From NCBI GenBank assembly GCA_900321195.1, contig ONVG01000100.1:1-7909 (forward strand): a DNA stretch of 7,909 bases, written 5' to 3'. Shown here piece by piece: positions 1 through 5,911 of this stretch (within the stretch, counting starts at the first letter, position 1; the number at the start of each line of letters is the position of its first letter). Made by a program: the position numbers and the translations under genes. Below the pieces are notes generated by a model. That model saw nothing but the letters and a program-made list of their open reading frames with translations. It made no database searches and had not been told where the DNA came from. This DNA is from an uncultured Eubacteriales bacterium (GTDB lineage Bacteria > Bacillota > Clostridia > Oscillospirales > Acutalibacteraceae).

Positions 1-197
1 ATGCGCGAGGCGTCGGGAACGACGAGCTGCACCAGCCCCGCGCCGCCCGTGCGCGCGCCGAGCCCGGCGATGACCGGGGCGTGGATGTATCGCCCCGAGC
101 CGCCGACGACCGTGACGGTGCCGACGGTGTACTTGTTGGCGTTCTCGGGGCGCTTCACGAACGCCCCCTTCAGGCTGTCCGGCAAATTCAGGCTCAC
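1..197 (-). CDS. nnrD: ADP-dependent NAD(P)H-hydrate dehydratase, N-terminal part only
   Basis: Reading leftwards from a GTG at 197-195, 65 codons are open to the window edge. The segment around residues 25-60 reads like the start of the ribokinase-like fold of NnrD/YjeF-C proteins: a short strand, a GGSGRYIHAP loop, then a GARTGGAGLVQLVVP helix-strand unit. The family dehydrates damaged NAD(P)H hydrate back to NAD(P)H in the cytosol, using ADP or ATP. The GTG overlaps the stop of the preceding ORF by 4 nt (GTGA), as in a coupled operon. The sequence is about 70% GC with C or G at most third codon positions, very unlike the genes from 330 onwards, so it probably comes from another organism. 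The active site lies beyond the window, so the call rests on the N-terminal motif only. Confidence 0.62.
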   Translation of the reverse strand, partial: MSLNLPDSLKGAFVKRPENANKYTVGTVTVVGGSGRYIHAPVIAGLGARTGGAGLVQLVVPDASR

Positions 198-329
198 AGA
201 TCCTCCCACTTCAGGCGCAATGACGCGGCGTTGATGCGGATGCGCGTGCCGCAGTTCTGCGGAACCACGCCGCCTCGGATGAGCGTGTCCAGCGAATTGC
301 GCAGCTTGATGAGGGCAAGCTCACGGTAA
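194..329 (-). CDS. C-terminal end of an unrecognised high-GC ORF upstream of nnrD
   Basis: A minus-strand frame runs from the composition break near 330 to a TGA at 196-194 and encodes about 44 residues, including the stretches LALIKLRNSLDTLIRGG and INAASLRLKWEDL. It shares the high GC and the 4-nt overlap with nnrD, so it is probably the end of the preceding gene in the same foreign operon. An ATG at 349-347 would open a 51-residue ORF, but its first codons are antisense to conserved hydF sequence, so that start is almost certainly an accident of the junction. I do not recognise the family. Confidence 0.35.
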
Positions 330-334
330 ACGCT
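322..334. other. Composition and gene-content breakpoint (probable chimeric junction)
   Basis: To the left, about 69% of bases in 1-300 are G or C and the genes read on the minus strand (nnrD operon). To the right, the sequence is AT-richer and the plus frame is conserved HydF from codon 330 (TLTSFSILFANYKGNL). In the HydF frame a TAA stands at 327-329, immediately before the first recognisable HydF residue. Two unrelated coding sequences therefore abut within about 10 nt, with no repeat, tRNA or insertion-sequence end visible. The exact base cannot be fixed by eye. Confidence 0.7.
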
Positions 335-770
335 GACATCCTTCTCCATACTCTTTGCAAATTACAAGGGCAATCTCAGACTTGCAGTCGAGGGTGTAAC
401 TGCGCTGAATAAGCTGAAAGAGGGCGACAGCATACTTATATCCGAGGGCTGCACACATCACAGACAATGCGGAGATATAGGCACAGTAAAGCTTCCGCGG
501 CTGATAAAAAAATTCACAGGACTTGAAAATATAAAATTCGGGTGGACGTCGGGAACAGAGTTTTCCGAAGACCTGAAAAAATACAGTCTGATAATACACT
601 GCGGCGGCTGTATGCTCAACGAGAGAGAGATGAAGTACCGTCTTAAATGCGCCGAGGATGAGGGTGTTCCCATAACCAATTACGGCACAGCAATAGCCTA
701 TATGAACGGCATACTGAAACGCAGCCTTGCGCCGTTCCCCGAAATAAGCAAAATACTTGATGATAAATGA
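330..770 (+). CDS. hydF: [FeFe]-hydrogenase H-cluster maturation GTPase HydF, C-terminal part (5' truncated)
   Basis: This open frame without a start encodes about 146 residues that match the C-terminal cluster-binding domain of HydF. The ligand motif is complete: C-T-H, 46 residues, then H-C-G-G-C, which is the family's CxHx(46-53)HCxxC pattern for its [4Fe-4S] cluster. Other familiar parts are LTSFSILFANYKG at the left edge, GDIGTVKLPRLIKKFTG, and NEREMKYRL with VPITNYGTAIAYMNGILKRSL near the end. HydF is the scaffold that receives the diiron subcluster made by HydE and HydG and delivers it to apo-hydrogenase HydA. Whole HydF is roughly 400 residues, so the GTPase and dimerisation domains are missing. 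The break coincides with the composition junction, so the truncation is probably not biological. The stop at 768-770 lies directly before the promoter of the next gene. Confidence 0.88.
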   Translation, partial: TLTSFSILFANYKGNLRLAVEGVTALNKLKEGDSILISEGCTHHRQCGDIGTVKLPRLIKKFTGLENIKFGWTSGTEFSEDLKKYSLIIHCGGCMLNEREMKYRLKCAEDEGVPITNYGTAIAYMNGILKRSLAPFPEISKILDDK

Positions 771-799
771 TTGATAAATACGATAAAATGTGCTATAAT
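771..799 (+). promoter_or_regulatory. Strong sigma-A-type promoter of the Rpn-like gene
   Basis: TTGATA (771-776) and TATAAT (794-799) are separated by exactly 17 bp, and TG at 791-792 makes an extended -10 (TGCTATAAT). The predicted start is near 806, giving a 5' leader of only about 23 nt before the ATG at 829. The -35 begins on the base after the hydF stop, so this gene has its own promoter. Confidence 0.8.
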
Positions 800-828
800 A
801 AAGCAAAGACAAAAACGGAAGTGTGCCT

Positions 829-1728
829 ATGGAAAAAGAAACACGTATCGTAAAGCTGAAGCTTGACATAATATTCAAGCGCATTTTTGGAAATGAAAAT
901 AATAAAAATATAATTGCAGCATTTATTTCCGATTTGCTCGAAATACCACGTGAAGATATCAAGGCGATATATCTGAGCAATGTAGAGCTTGCGCCTGAAT
1001 ATATTGATCAGAAATTCAGCAGGCTGGACATCAAAATGGACGTTGACGGCAGGATAGTCAATATTGAGATGCAGGTGAACCGCGAGCCTGACTTTAAGGA
1101 CAGGACATTGTTTTATTGGTCGAAGCTTTACAGCGACGAACTGAAAGTCGGAGATGATTACGGAGAGCTGAAACAAACCATCTGTATAAACATCATCAAT
1201 TTTAATCTGTTTGACTGTGATGATTATCACTCGAATTTCAAAATACTTGAAAATGACCGCAAAGAGCTTTTGACAGATAAGTTTTCAATACATTTCTTTG
1301 AGCTTAAAAAAATAGGGAAGTTCAAAAAGAACAGACGTATGGAGGACTGGCTTGCTCTTATAAATGCAGAAACGGAGGCTGAGCTTATGGAGATACAGAA
1401 CAAATCAACAATACCCGAAATCCATGAAACGATAGTAAAGCTTCGTGAGCTTAGCGCAGATGAAAAGCTGCGCCAGGAAGCGTATTACCGTGAAAAGCGT
1501 CTGCATGATGAAGCCTCGGCAATAAGAGGTTCGCTGCGGGAAGGCATGGAAAGAGGCATGGCAAAAGGCATGGCAAAAGGCATGGCAAAAGGCAGAGCTG
1601 AAGGCATGGCGAAAGGCATGGCGAAAGGCAGAACTGAGGAAAGAAACATCATTTTAGAAAACATGAAAAAGAACGGCTTTACGGAAGAACAGATAAAGCT
1701 TGTTCTGGGGAATGAAACCGATAACTGA
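829..1728 (+). CDS. Rpn family / PD-(D/E)XK nuclease 'transposase-like' protein with repetitive C-terminal tail
   Basis: This 299-residue protein has the form of the Rpn/PDDEXK_2 family, often labelled transposase but better described as recombination-promoting or antiphage nucleases. It opens with a helical LDIIFKRIFGNENN segment (12-25), followed by FISDLLEIP. The predicted nuclease core is SRLDIKMDVDGRIVNIEMQ (64-82), giving D67 and E80-x-Q82 as the metal and catalytic residues of a D...ExQ motif. The next 100 residues (RTLFYWSKLYSDELKVG onwards) are typical of the family. Residues 239-270 are eight four-residue units (GMER, GMAK x3, GRAE, GMAK x2, GRTE), and a short helical tail (NGFTEEQIKLVL) closes the protein. 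The ATG at 829 is chosen because GGAAG (817-821) sits 7 nt upstream; a GTG at 823 would touch that site. It is monocistronic, with no transposon ends nearby. An internal start at 1387 may make a separate 113-residue protein. Confidence 0.85.
   Translation: MEKETRIVKLKLDIIFKRIFGNENNKNIIAAFISDLLEIPREDIKAIYLSNVELAPEYIDQKFSRLDIKMDVDGRIVNIEMQVNREPDFKDRTLFYWSKLYSDELKVGDDYGELKQTICINIINFNLFDCDDYHSNFKILENDRKELLTDKFSIHFFELKKIGKFKKNRRMEDWLALINAETEAELMEIQNKSTIPEIHETIVKLRELSADEKLRQEAYYREKRLHDEASAIRGSLREGMERGMAKGMAKGMAKGRAEGMAKGMAKGRTEERNIILENMKKNGFTEEQIKLVLGNETDN
1374..1389 (+). promoter_or_regulatory. Internal ribosome binding site and in-frame start (possible RpnS-like small protein, 1387-1728)
   Basis: GGAGG at 1374-1378 is followed after 8 nt by an ATG at 1387, codon 187 of the nuclease gene and in the same frame. 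Translation from here would give 113 residues (MEIQNKSTIPEIHETIV...), that is, the helical linker, the GMAK repeat and the tail without the nuclease core. This site is a better Shine-Dalgarno match than that of the full-length start. In E. coli, some rpn genes are reported to encode a short C-terminal protein from an internal start that inhibits the full-length toxic nuclease. The same arrangement is inferred here from start-site quality alone. Confidence 0.45.
1543..1638 (+). repeat. In-frame 12-nt tandem repeat, 8 units (GMAK/GRxE protein repeat)
   Basis: Eight consecutive 12-nt units lie in the reading frame. Units 2-4 are identical (GGCATGGCAAAA, 1555-1590). Units 6 and 7 are identical to each other (GGCATGGCGAAA, 1603-1626). 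Units 5 and 8 are diverged (GRAE, GRTE). Units 3-5 (1567-1602) and 6-8 (1603-1638) form two copies of a 36-nt superunit, so the array seems to have grown by at least two nested duplications. Unit gain or loss would keep the frame. Confidence 0.9.
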
Positions 1729-1734
1729 GCAGTA

Positions 1735-1780
1735 TAAAAAACAACAGACACGGTATCCGAATCGGGACCGTGTCTGTTGT
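1735..1780 (-). terminator. Intrinsic terminator between convergent transcripts
   Basis: A perfect 14-bp stem pairs 1741-1754 with 1767-1780 around a 12-nt loop. Read on the minus strand it follows the azlD stop (1797-1795) by 15 nt and runs into TTTTTT, a textbook terminator for the NSS-azlCD operon. On the plus strand the hairpin lies 12 nt after the Rpn-like stop, but only a weak T-rich stretch (TGTATG) follows, so termination in that direction is likely less efficient. Confidence 0.85.
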
Positions 1781-1794
1781 TGTATGCTCAGATA

Positions 1795-2094
1795 TCAGAA
1801 AAATATACCTGCTCCAAAGGCTGCTGCTGATGCTGCTATTGCAACGACTATCAGCGGCAAATCAAAATATGCCAGTACAAGAGCCGTAACAGATCCGGCG
1901 GCAGCGGTAATAAAATTGCCTGTGCTGTAGAATATTGCCGGAATAGTCATAGCGCTGAGTACCGCATAAGGAATGTAGTGAAGAAAGCTCCGTAAAAATA
2001 CGGACTTTATTTTTTTGCGGAAAAACGCAAACGGCAGCATTCTGATAAGATACGTAACGCCGGCCATAACTATTATGTAAAGTGCAATGCTCAT
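1795..2094 (-). CDS. azlD: AzlD family small subunit of a branched-chain amino acid exporter
   Basis: This 99-residue, very hydrophobic protein has about four membrane segments. The family motif YLIRMLPFAFFRKK (15-28) is present near the end of the first segment, and the length is normal for AzlD. AzlD works with AzlC in the cytoplasmic membrane to export branched-chain amino acids and their analogues (4-azaleucine resistance in B. subtilis; BrnFE in corynebacteria). The ATG at 2094-2092 overlaps the azlC stop by 4 nt (ATGA), and an AGGAGG at 2110-2105 lies 10 nt upstream inside azlC, so the two are co-translated. It is the last gene of the operon, directly before the hairpin at 1741-1780. 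The family is clear; the actual substrate cannot be read from the sequence. Confidence 0.88.
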   Translation of the reverse strand: MSIALYIIVMAGVTYLIRMLPFAFFRKKIKSVFLRSFLHYIPYAVLSAMTIPAIFYSTGNFITAAAGSVTALVLAYFDLPLIVVAIAASAAAFGAGIFF

Positions 2095-2792
2095 GTTTTT
2101 TCAGCCTCCTTTACAGGGAACAGCCATGCGCCTATGAGCGAAGCCGATATCCCGCAGATGATAACTACAAAACCGCTTGAAAGGAATGTAAGGAAATATC
2201 TGCAAAGAGTACTCATTGCTGCGGCAAATGCGACAACAACGAATATGCTTTTGTTTTTTGATGCCGGCGGCACGATTATAGCAATGAACATTCCGTAGAG
2301 CATTATGCCGAGTGCGGATATAATATCAGCCGGAAGAATTTCTCCTGCGGCAGCGCCAAGAAATGTGCCGAATGTCCAGCCGGCAGTCGCAACAATGATT
2401 ATGCCGTACATATAAACGGGCGTTATAGGTTCTTTTTTTGTCGCACATACTGCGAATATCTCATCCGTTATTCCGTAAGCGGCTATAAATCTGTGACGGA
2501 GAGTAAAACTCCTGTCAAGATTTTGCGAGAGCGAAAGCGCCATAAGAGCATATCTCAGATTGATAACGAGCTGAACGAGAGCCATTTCAATAAGAGTGCC
2601 GTGAGAAGCTATTATGTTCACGCCCTCAGCCTGTCCTGCCGAGGTAAGATTTGTAAGGGAAATTATGAAAGCGCTCAATACGGATATACCGAGCCTTACA
2701 GCCGTTATGCCAAAGCCGAAGGATACGGAAAGATAACCGAGACCTATCGGTATTCCGTCTTTTATTCCCAGGATAAAGTCTTTGCTTTTCAT
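2091..2792 (-). CDS. azlC: AzlC family large subunit of a branched-chain amino acid exporter
   Basis: This 233-residue integral membrane protein starts MKSKDFILGIKDGIPIGLGY and has the AzlC features: the GIPIGLGYLSVSFGFG entry helix, the NLRYALMALSLSQ segment after the first long hydrophobic hairpin, GITDEIFAV, and several C-terminal membrane segments ending KEAEKT. The length is usual for the family. The ATG at 2792-2790 is chosen because it aligns with the family N-terminus and shares one base with the preceding stop (TAATG), a sign of translational re-initiation. A longer in-frame ORF from about 2957 would add a cysteine- and lysine-rich leader that is only another frame of the upstream transporter. 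There is no good Shine-Dalgarno upstream, so its translation probably depends on the upstream gene. Confidence 0.9.
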   Translation of the reverse strand: MKSKDFILGIKDGIPIGLGYLSVSFGFGITAVRLGISVLSAFIISLTNLTSAGQAEGVNIIASHGTLIEMALVQLVINLRYALMALSLSQNLDRSFTLRHRFIAAYGITDEIFAVCATKKEPITPVYMYGIIIVATAGWTFGTFLGAAAGEILPADIISALGIMLYGMFIAIIVPPASKNKSIFVVVAFAAAMSTLCRYFLTFLSSGFVVIICGISASLIGAWLFPVKEAEKT

Positions 2793-4234
2793 TATTTGAT
2801 TATACCCAGTGAACCCAATAATAATATAACGAGCATAACAGGGGAAACAAATTTTATCATAGCGATGTAAAGAGCTTTTCTGCCGAATTTTTCGCCGTTC
2901 TTTGTAGCTTCCTTTATGATGGTAACAGGCTTTACTATCCAGCCGATAAGTATGCATGTACCTATAGCGACAACAGGCATAAGTATATTATTGCTTATGT
3001 AGTCGAAGATATCAAGCAGCTGAGCCGTACCGCCGTTTGGCATAGGAGCTTTAAAGTAGAGAATGTTGTATCCGAGACAGATAACAATACCAATTACAAG
3101 AGCGATAACTGTTTCGATTATCGTTGAAATACGTCTGCTAAGTCCGAAACGATCCATAATGCTTGCAACGACAGCTTCAAGTATGGAAATAGCGCTTGTA
3201 AGAGCGGCAAAGAATACCATTACAAAGAATACGGCACCGACAATATTTCCTATCCATCCCATAGCTGCGAATACTTTAGGAAGAGCGATGAACATAAGTC
3301 CGGGGCCTGCGTTCTGGAGACCGTCTTCACCGAGGAATGCGAATACTGCAGGGATTATCATAATACCTGCGAGGAAAGCGACAGCGGTATCGAATATCTC
3401 GATACGGTTAACCGATTTTATAAGATTGCTGTCATCCTTGAAGTAAGAGCCGTATGTTATCATAATACCCATAGCGACACTGATGCTGTAGAAAAGCTGA
3501 CCCATAGCGTCAAGCACTATAAAGAACACCTTGCTTGCGTTTATGCCGCTGAAGTTCGGGATAAGGTAGACCTGAAGACCATCAAGACCCGAATGCTTGT
3601 CACCGTTTATAGTTATTGAGAAAATAGCTATAGCGATAACGAGGACTAAAAGCGCGGGCATAAGAATTTTAGAAATCGACTCAATGCCCTTGTTTACTCC
3701 CATGAAGATGATAACTGCAACAGCCGCAAGGAATACAGCGTTGAAAATTATCGGTTCATACTGAGCGGTTATAAATCCGGAAAAATATTCTCCGCTGTTT
3801 TCAGCGATAGAAGCGCCCTGACCTGCGCAGAATATAACGCAGTATTTAAGCACCCAGCCGCCTATGATACAGTAATAGGGGAGTATCATAAAGGGTACTA
3901 TTGCCGCAAATCCGCCCAATATTTTTGTAATTACTGTTCCGCCCTTTTTAGGCTTGCCGCCTGATGCCAATGCGTGAGACTTGTACAGCGCCGAATAAGC
4001 GGTAAGCTCACTTTGTTTTGTCTTACGTCCGATAGATACTTCTGAAACAAGCATAGTATATCCGAACGTAAGAGCGAGGATGAGGTATATCAAAAGGAAC
4101 AGACCGCCGCCGTCCTTAGCCGCAAGATACGGGAACCTCCAGATATTTCCAAGACCTACGGCACTTCCTGCTGCTGCGAGGACAAAGCCGATAGAGCTTG
4201 AAAACGAATTTCGCTTTTGTGTTGACTGACTCAC
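2792..4234 (-). CDS. Sodium-dependent amino acid transporter, NSS/SNF (LeuT-fold) family
   Basis: This 480-residue membrane protein belongs to the neurotransmitter:sodium symporter family and probably imports amino acids with Na+. TM1 carries the signature GSAVGLGNIWRFPY (23-36), with the glycines, alanine and asparagine that bind sodium and substrate in LeuT. TM6 has GQLFYSISVAMG (245-256), and TM8 has AALTS (343-347), matching the LeuT Na2 site. D282 in TM7 (IFDTAVAFLAG) is a candidate for the acidic residue that replaces chloride in bacterial members. The start is a GTG at 4234-4232, with AGGAG (4248-4244) 9 nt upstream. The stop shares a base with the azlC start, so this is the first gene of an NSS-azlC-azlD operon. 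The substrate (for example tryptophan, tyrosine or branched-chain residues) cannot be decided by eye. Confidence 0.93.
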   Translation of the reverse strand: MSQSTQKRNSFSSSIGFVLAAAGSAVGLGNIWRFPYLAAKDGGGLFLLIYLILALTFGYTMLVSEVSIGRKTKQSELTAYSALYKSHALASGGKPKKGGTVITKILGGFAAIVPFMILPYYCIIGGWVLKYCVIFCAGQGASIAENSGEYFSGFITAQYEPIIFNAVFLAAVAVIIFMGVNKGIESISKILMPALLVLVIAIAIFSITINGDKHSGLDGLQVYLIPNFSGINASKVFFIVLDAMGQLFYSISVAMGIMITYGSYFKDDSNLIKSVNRIEIFDTAVAFLAGIMIIPAVFAFLGEDGLQNAGPGLMFIALPKVFAAMGWIGNIVGAVFFVMVFFAALTSAISILEAVVASIMDRFGLSRRISTIIETVIALVIGIVICLGYNILYFKAPMPNGGTAQLLDIFDYISNNILMPVVAIGTCILIGWIVKPVTIIKEATKNGEKFGRKALYIAMIKFVSPVMLVILLLGSLGIIK

Positions 4235-4274
4235 AAAAAATTTCTCCTTTCAGGTTATCATTCAAATACCCATA

Positions 4275-4303
4275 ATTCTAACACATTTTTACAGTAAAAT
4301 CAA
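4275..4303 (-). promoter_or_regulatory. Promoter of the NSS-azlCD operon
   Basis: On the minus strand, TTGATT (4303-4298) and TAGAAT (4280-4275) are 17 bp apart. TGT directly before the -10 gives an extended -10 (TGTTAGAAT). Predicted initiation is near 4268, about 34 nt before the GTG start. Confidence 0.75.
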
Positions 4304-4308
4304 TTATT

Positions 4309-4348
4309 TTTATGAATAATCCTGCGGAAAGCTGTTTATGAATAATCC
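4309..4348. repeat. Two direct copies of a 14-mer upstream of the NSS promoter (candidate operator)
   Basis: TTTATGAATAATCC occurs at 4309-4322 and 4335-4348, 26 bp apart. Each copy contains a small dyad, TTAT-GA-ATAA. The first copy lies only 5 bp upstream of the -35 element of the NSS operon promoter, a natural place for a regulator. TATGAAT resembles an ArgR half-site, but no full inverted ARG box is present. Confidence 0.45.
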
Positions 4349-4352
4349 AAAA

Positions 4353-4382
4353 TCAATTTTGTTGAATTTTGTTGAATTTTGT
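4353..4382. repeat. Short AT-rich decamer tandem repeat between gdhA and the NSS operon
   Basis: GTTGAATTTT occurs at 4361-4370 and 4371-4380, flanked by partial copies (TCAATTTT on the left, GT on the right). The period of about 10 bp matches one helical turn, so it may be curved DNA or a simple slippage product. No coding potential is seen. Confidence 0.5.
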
Positions 4383-4420
4383 CGGGGGATAATCTTTTTT
4401 CCAAAATCCGGCTCAATAGA

Positions 4421-4462
4421 TAAAAAATAAAAGCCGCTGTTGTTAAAACACAGCAGCGGCTT
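4421..4462 (-). terminator. Intrinsic terminator of gdhA
   Basis: Beginning 22 nt past the gdhA stop, minus-strand RNA can fold AAGCCGCTGCTG (4462-4451) with CAACAGCGGCTT (4442-4431), a 12-bp stem with one mismatch and a short loop. TTATTTTTTA follows. It separates gdhA from the NSS operon, which has its own promoter downstream. Confidence 0.85.
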
Positions 4463-4484
4463 CATTCCGATGATCAATTATTTA

Positions 4485-5811
4485 TCAAACAATACCCTGA
4501 GCGAGCATAGCGTCAGCAACCTTTACGAAGCCTGCGATGTTAGCGCCTGCAACGAGGTTGTTGCCGAGGTTGTACTTCTCACAAGCAGCGATGCTCTGCT
4601 TGAAGATGTTGACCATGATGTTTTCGAGCTTAGCGTAAACTTCTTCCTCAGTGAATACGAGGTGTTCAGCGTTCTGAGCCATCTCGATGCATGAGCAAGC
4701 AACGCCGCCTGCGTTAGCAGCCTTGGAAGGACCTACAACTACGCCGTTCTCCATGAGATACTCGATAGCCTCGTTTCTTGTAGGCATGTTAGCGCCTTCG
4801 CAGAGGAACTTACAGCCGTTAGCGACCATCTTCTGAGCATCCTCAAGATATATCTCATTCTGAGTAGCGCAGGGGATATAGAGGTCAGCCTTAACGCCCC
4901 AGGGCTTCTCACCCGGGAAGAACTTAGCATTCGGGAACTTCTCTGCATAAGGAGCGCAGATGTTCTTGCCGCTGCTTCTGAGTTCAAGGAGATAATCGAT
5001 CTTCTCGCCTGAAACGCCGTCTTCATCAAGGATGTAGCCGTCAGGACCAGAGATAGTGATAACTTTAGCGCCAAGCTCTGTGAGCTTCTTGCATGTACCC
5101 CAGGCAACGTTGCCGAAGCCTGAAACAACTGCTGTCTTGCCTTCAAGAGTCTCACCGAAGTAGTTGAGCATTTCTCTTGCATAGAATACGATACCATAGC
5201 CTGTAGCCTCTGCACGGCCGAGGAGACCGCCGTAACCAACGCCCTTACCTGTAAGAGTGCCGTCATAAGCGTCTCTGATTCTCTTGTACTGACCCATCAT
5301 GTAGCCGATCTCTCTGCCGCCTACACCGAGGTCGCCTGCGGGAACGTCAGTGTTGGGGCCGATGTGTCTGTAAAGCTCTGTGATGAAGGACTGGCAGAAT
5401 CTCATGATCTCCATATCTGACTTGCCGTTGGGGTCGAAGTCAGCGCCGCCCTTGCCGCCGCCTATCGGGAGACCTGTAAGAGAGTTCTTGAAGATCTGCT
5501 CGAAGCCGAGGAACTTGATTATGCTGATATTTACGTTAGGAGCGAAACGAAGGCCGCCCTTGTACGGACCAAGCGCGCTGTTGAACTGTACACGGAAACC
5601 TCTGTTTACCTGAACATTACCGTTATCGTCTACCCACGGTACTCTGAACATTATCTGTCTTTCAGGCTCAGTGATTCTCTCGATGAGACTGAGGATTTGC
5701 CTCGAAAACAGGCTCAAGAGAAGTAAGTACCTCTGTTGCTGTCTGAAGGAATTCCGGCTGACCGGGGTTTTTTGCTGCCAACTTTTCAAGCTGTTCGCTT
5801 ACGTATGACAT
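4485..5811 (-). CDS. gdhA: Glutamate dehydrogenase (probably NADP-specific), with a frameshift near codon 40
   Basis: The enzyme makes glutamate from 2-oxoglutarate and ammonium. Translation should begin at the ATG 5811-5809 (MSYVSEQLEKL), with AGGAG (5824-5820) 8 nt upstream. That frame is conserved to about residue 40 (LEPVFEANP), then runs into a TGA at 5670-5668. From 5690 the neighbouring frame carries the remaining 401 residues without a break. These include LPIGGGKGGADFDP with the substrate-binding lysine (codon 5453-5451), DVPAGDLGVGGREIGYM, the dinucleotide loop SGFGNVAWG, EGANMPTRNEA and PSKAANAGGVACS. Compared with the usual spacing EANP-x5-SLIER, about 14 nt are missing around 5691. 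With them restored, the protein would be about 446 residues, normal for the hexameric small GDHs. No convincing ribosome site supports an internal start. It may be an assembly error, strain variation or a true pseudogene. NADP use is inferred from the subfamily. Confidence 0.88.
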
Positions 5812-5851
5812 TTTTGTCACTCCTTAAAAAAATAAATAAAATAATTAAGAA

Positions 5852-5907
5852 AATGCAGTATTTTGAAAGTGTTTTTTCAAATCTTTCCTTTACTTTTTGA
5901 CTGCATT
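5852..5907 (-). other. Nested hairpin at the 5' end of the gdhA leader RNA
   Basis: AATGCAGT (5907-5900 in minus sense) can pair with ACTGCATT (5859-5852). Inside this loop, TTTGAAA (5881-5875) can pair with TTTCAAA (5868-5862). The predicted transcript start (about 5905) coincides with the outer stem, so the outer stem would form only if initiation is at 5907-5906. A long U-rich stretch follows, before the AGGAG. It could protect the 5' end or act as a weak attenuator; it matches no riboswitch I recognise. Confidence 0.35.
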
Positions 5908-5911
5908 ACAT

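Noticed and set aside
1..234. A 77-residue plus-strand open frame in the high-GC piece
   Set aside because: The minus strand of the same stretch reads as the NnrD N-terminus; long empty frames are common in 70% GC DNA.
321..980. A 219-residue open frame on the minus strand across hydF and the start of the Rpn-like gene
   Set aside because: It is antisense to two well-recognised coding regions, crosses the composition junction, is rich in Tyr/Phe/Cys with no family resemblance, and has no convincing ribosome site.
829..1728. Reading the Rpn-like gene as an active transposon
   Set aside because: No terminal inverted repeats or target duplications flank it, and the fold is PD-(D/E)XK, not a DDE transposase.
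1485..1751. An antisense open frame with many MPFAMP repeats
   Set aside because: It is the complement of the GMAK repeat; the sense gene explains it fully.
2793..2957. An upstream extension of azlC by 55 residues
   Set aside because: The extra residues overlap the NSS transporter in another frame and are not like AzlC; the TAATG junction at 2794-2790 fits a coupled start.
4309..4348. ArgR operator (ARG box) upstream of the NSS operon
   Set aside because: Only the TATGAAT half-site is present in each copy; the inverted second half of a proper ARG box is missing.
4309..4382. A CRISPR array from the closely spaced short repeats
   Set aside because: Repeats of 10 and 14 nt with two copies each, no regular spacers and no cas genes.
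4739..5266. A 175-residue same-strand open frame inside gdhA
   Set aside because: It is a shifted frame of conserved GdhA codons, rich in Ser/Arg/Leu, with no ribosome site.
5692..5789. A TTG at 5789 as the true start of gdhA, avoiding the frameshift
   Set aside because: It has no Shine-Dalgarno, and its first 32 residues do not resemble any GDH, whereas the neighbouring frame from 5811 gives the expected N-terminus with AGGAG.
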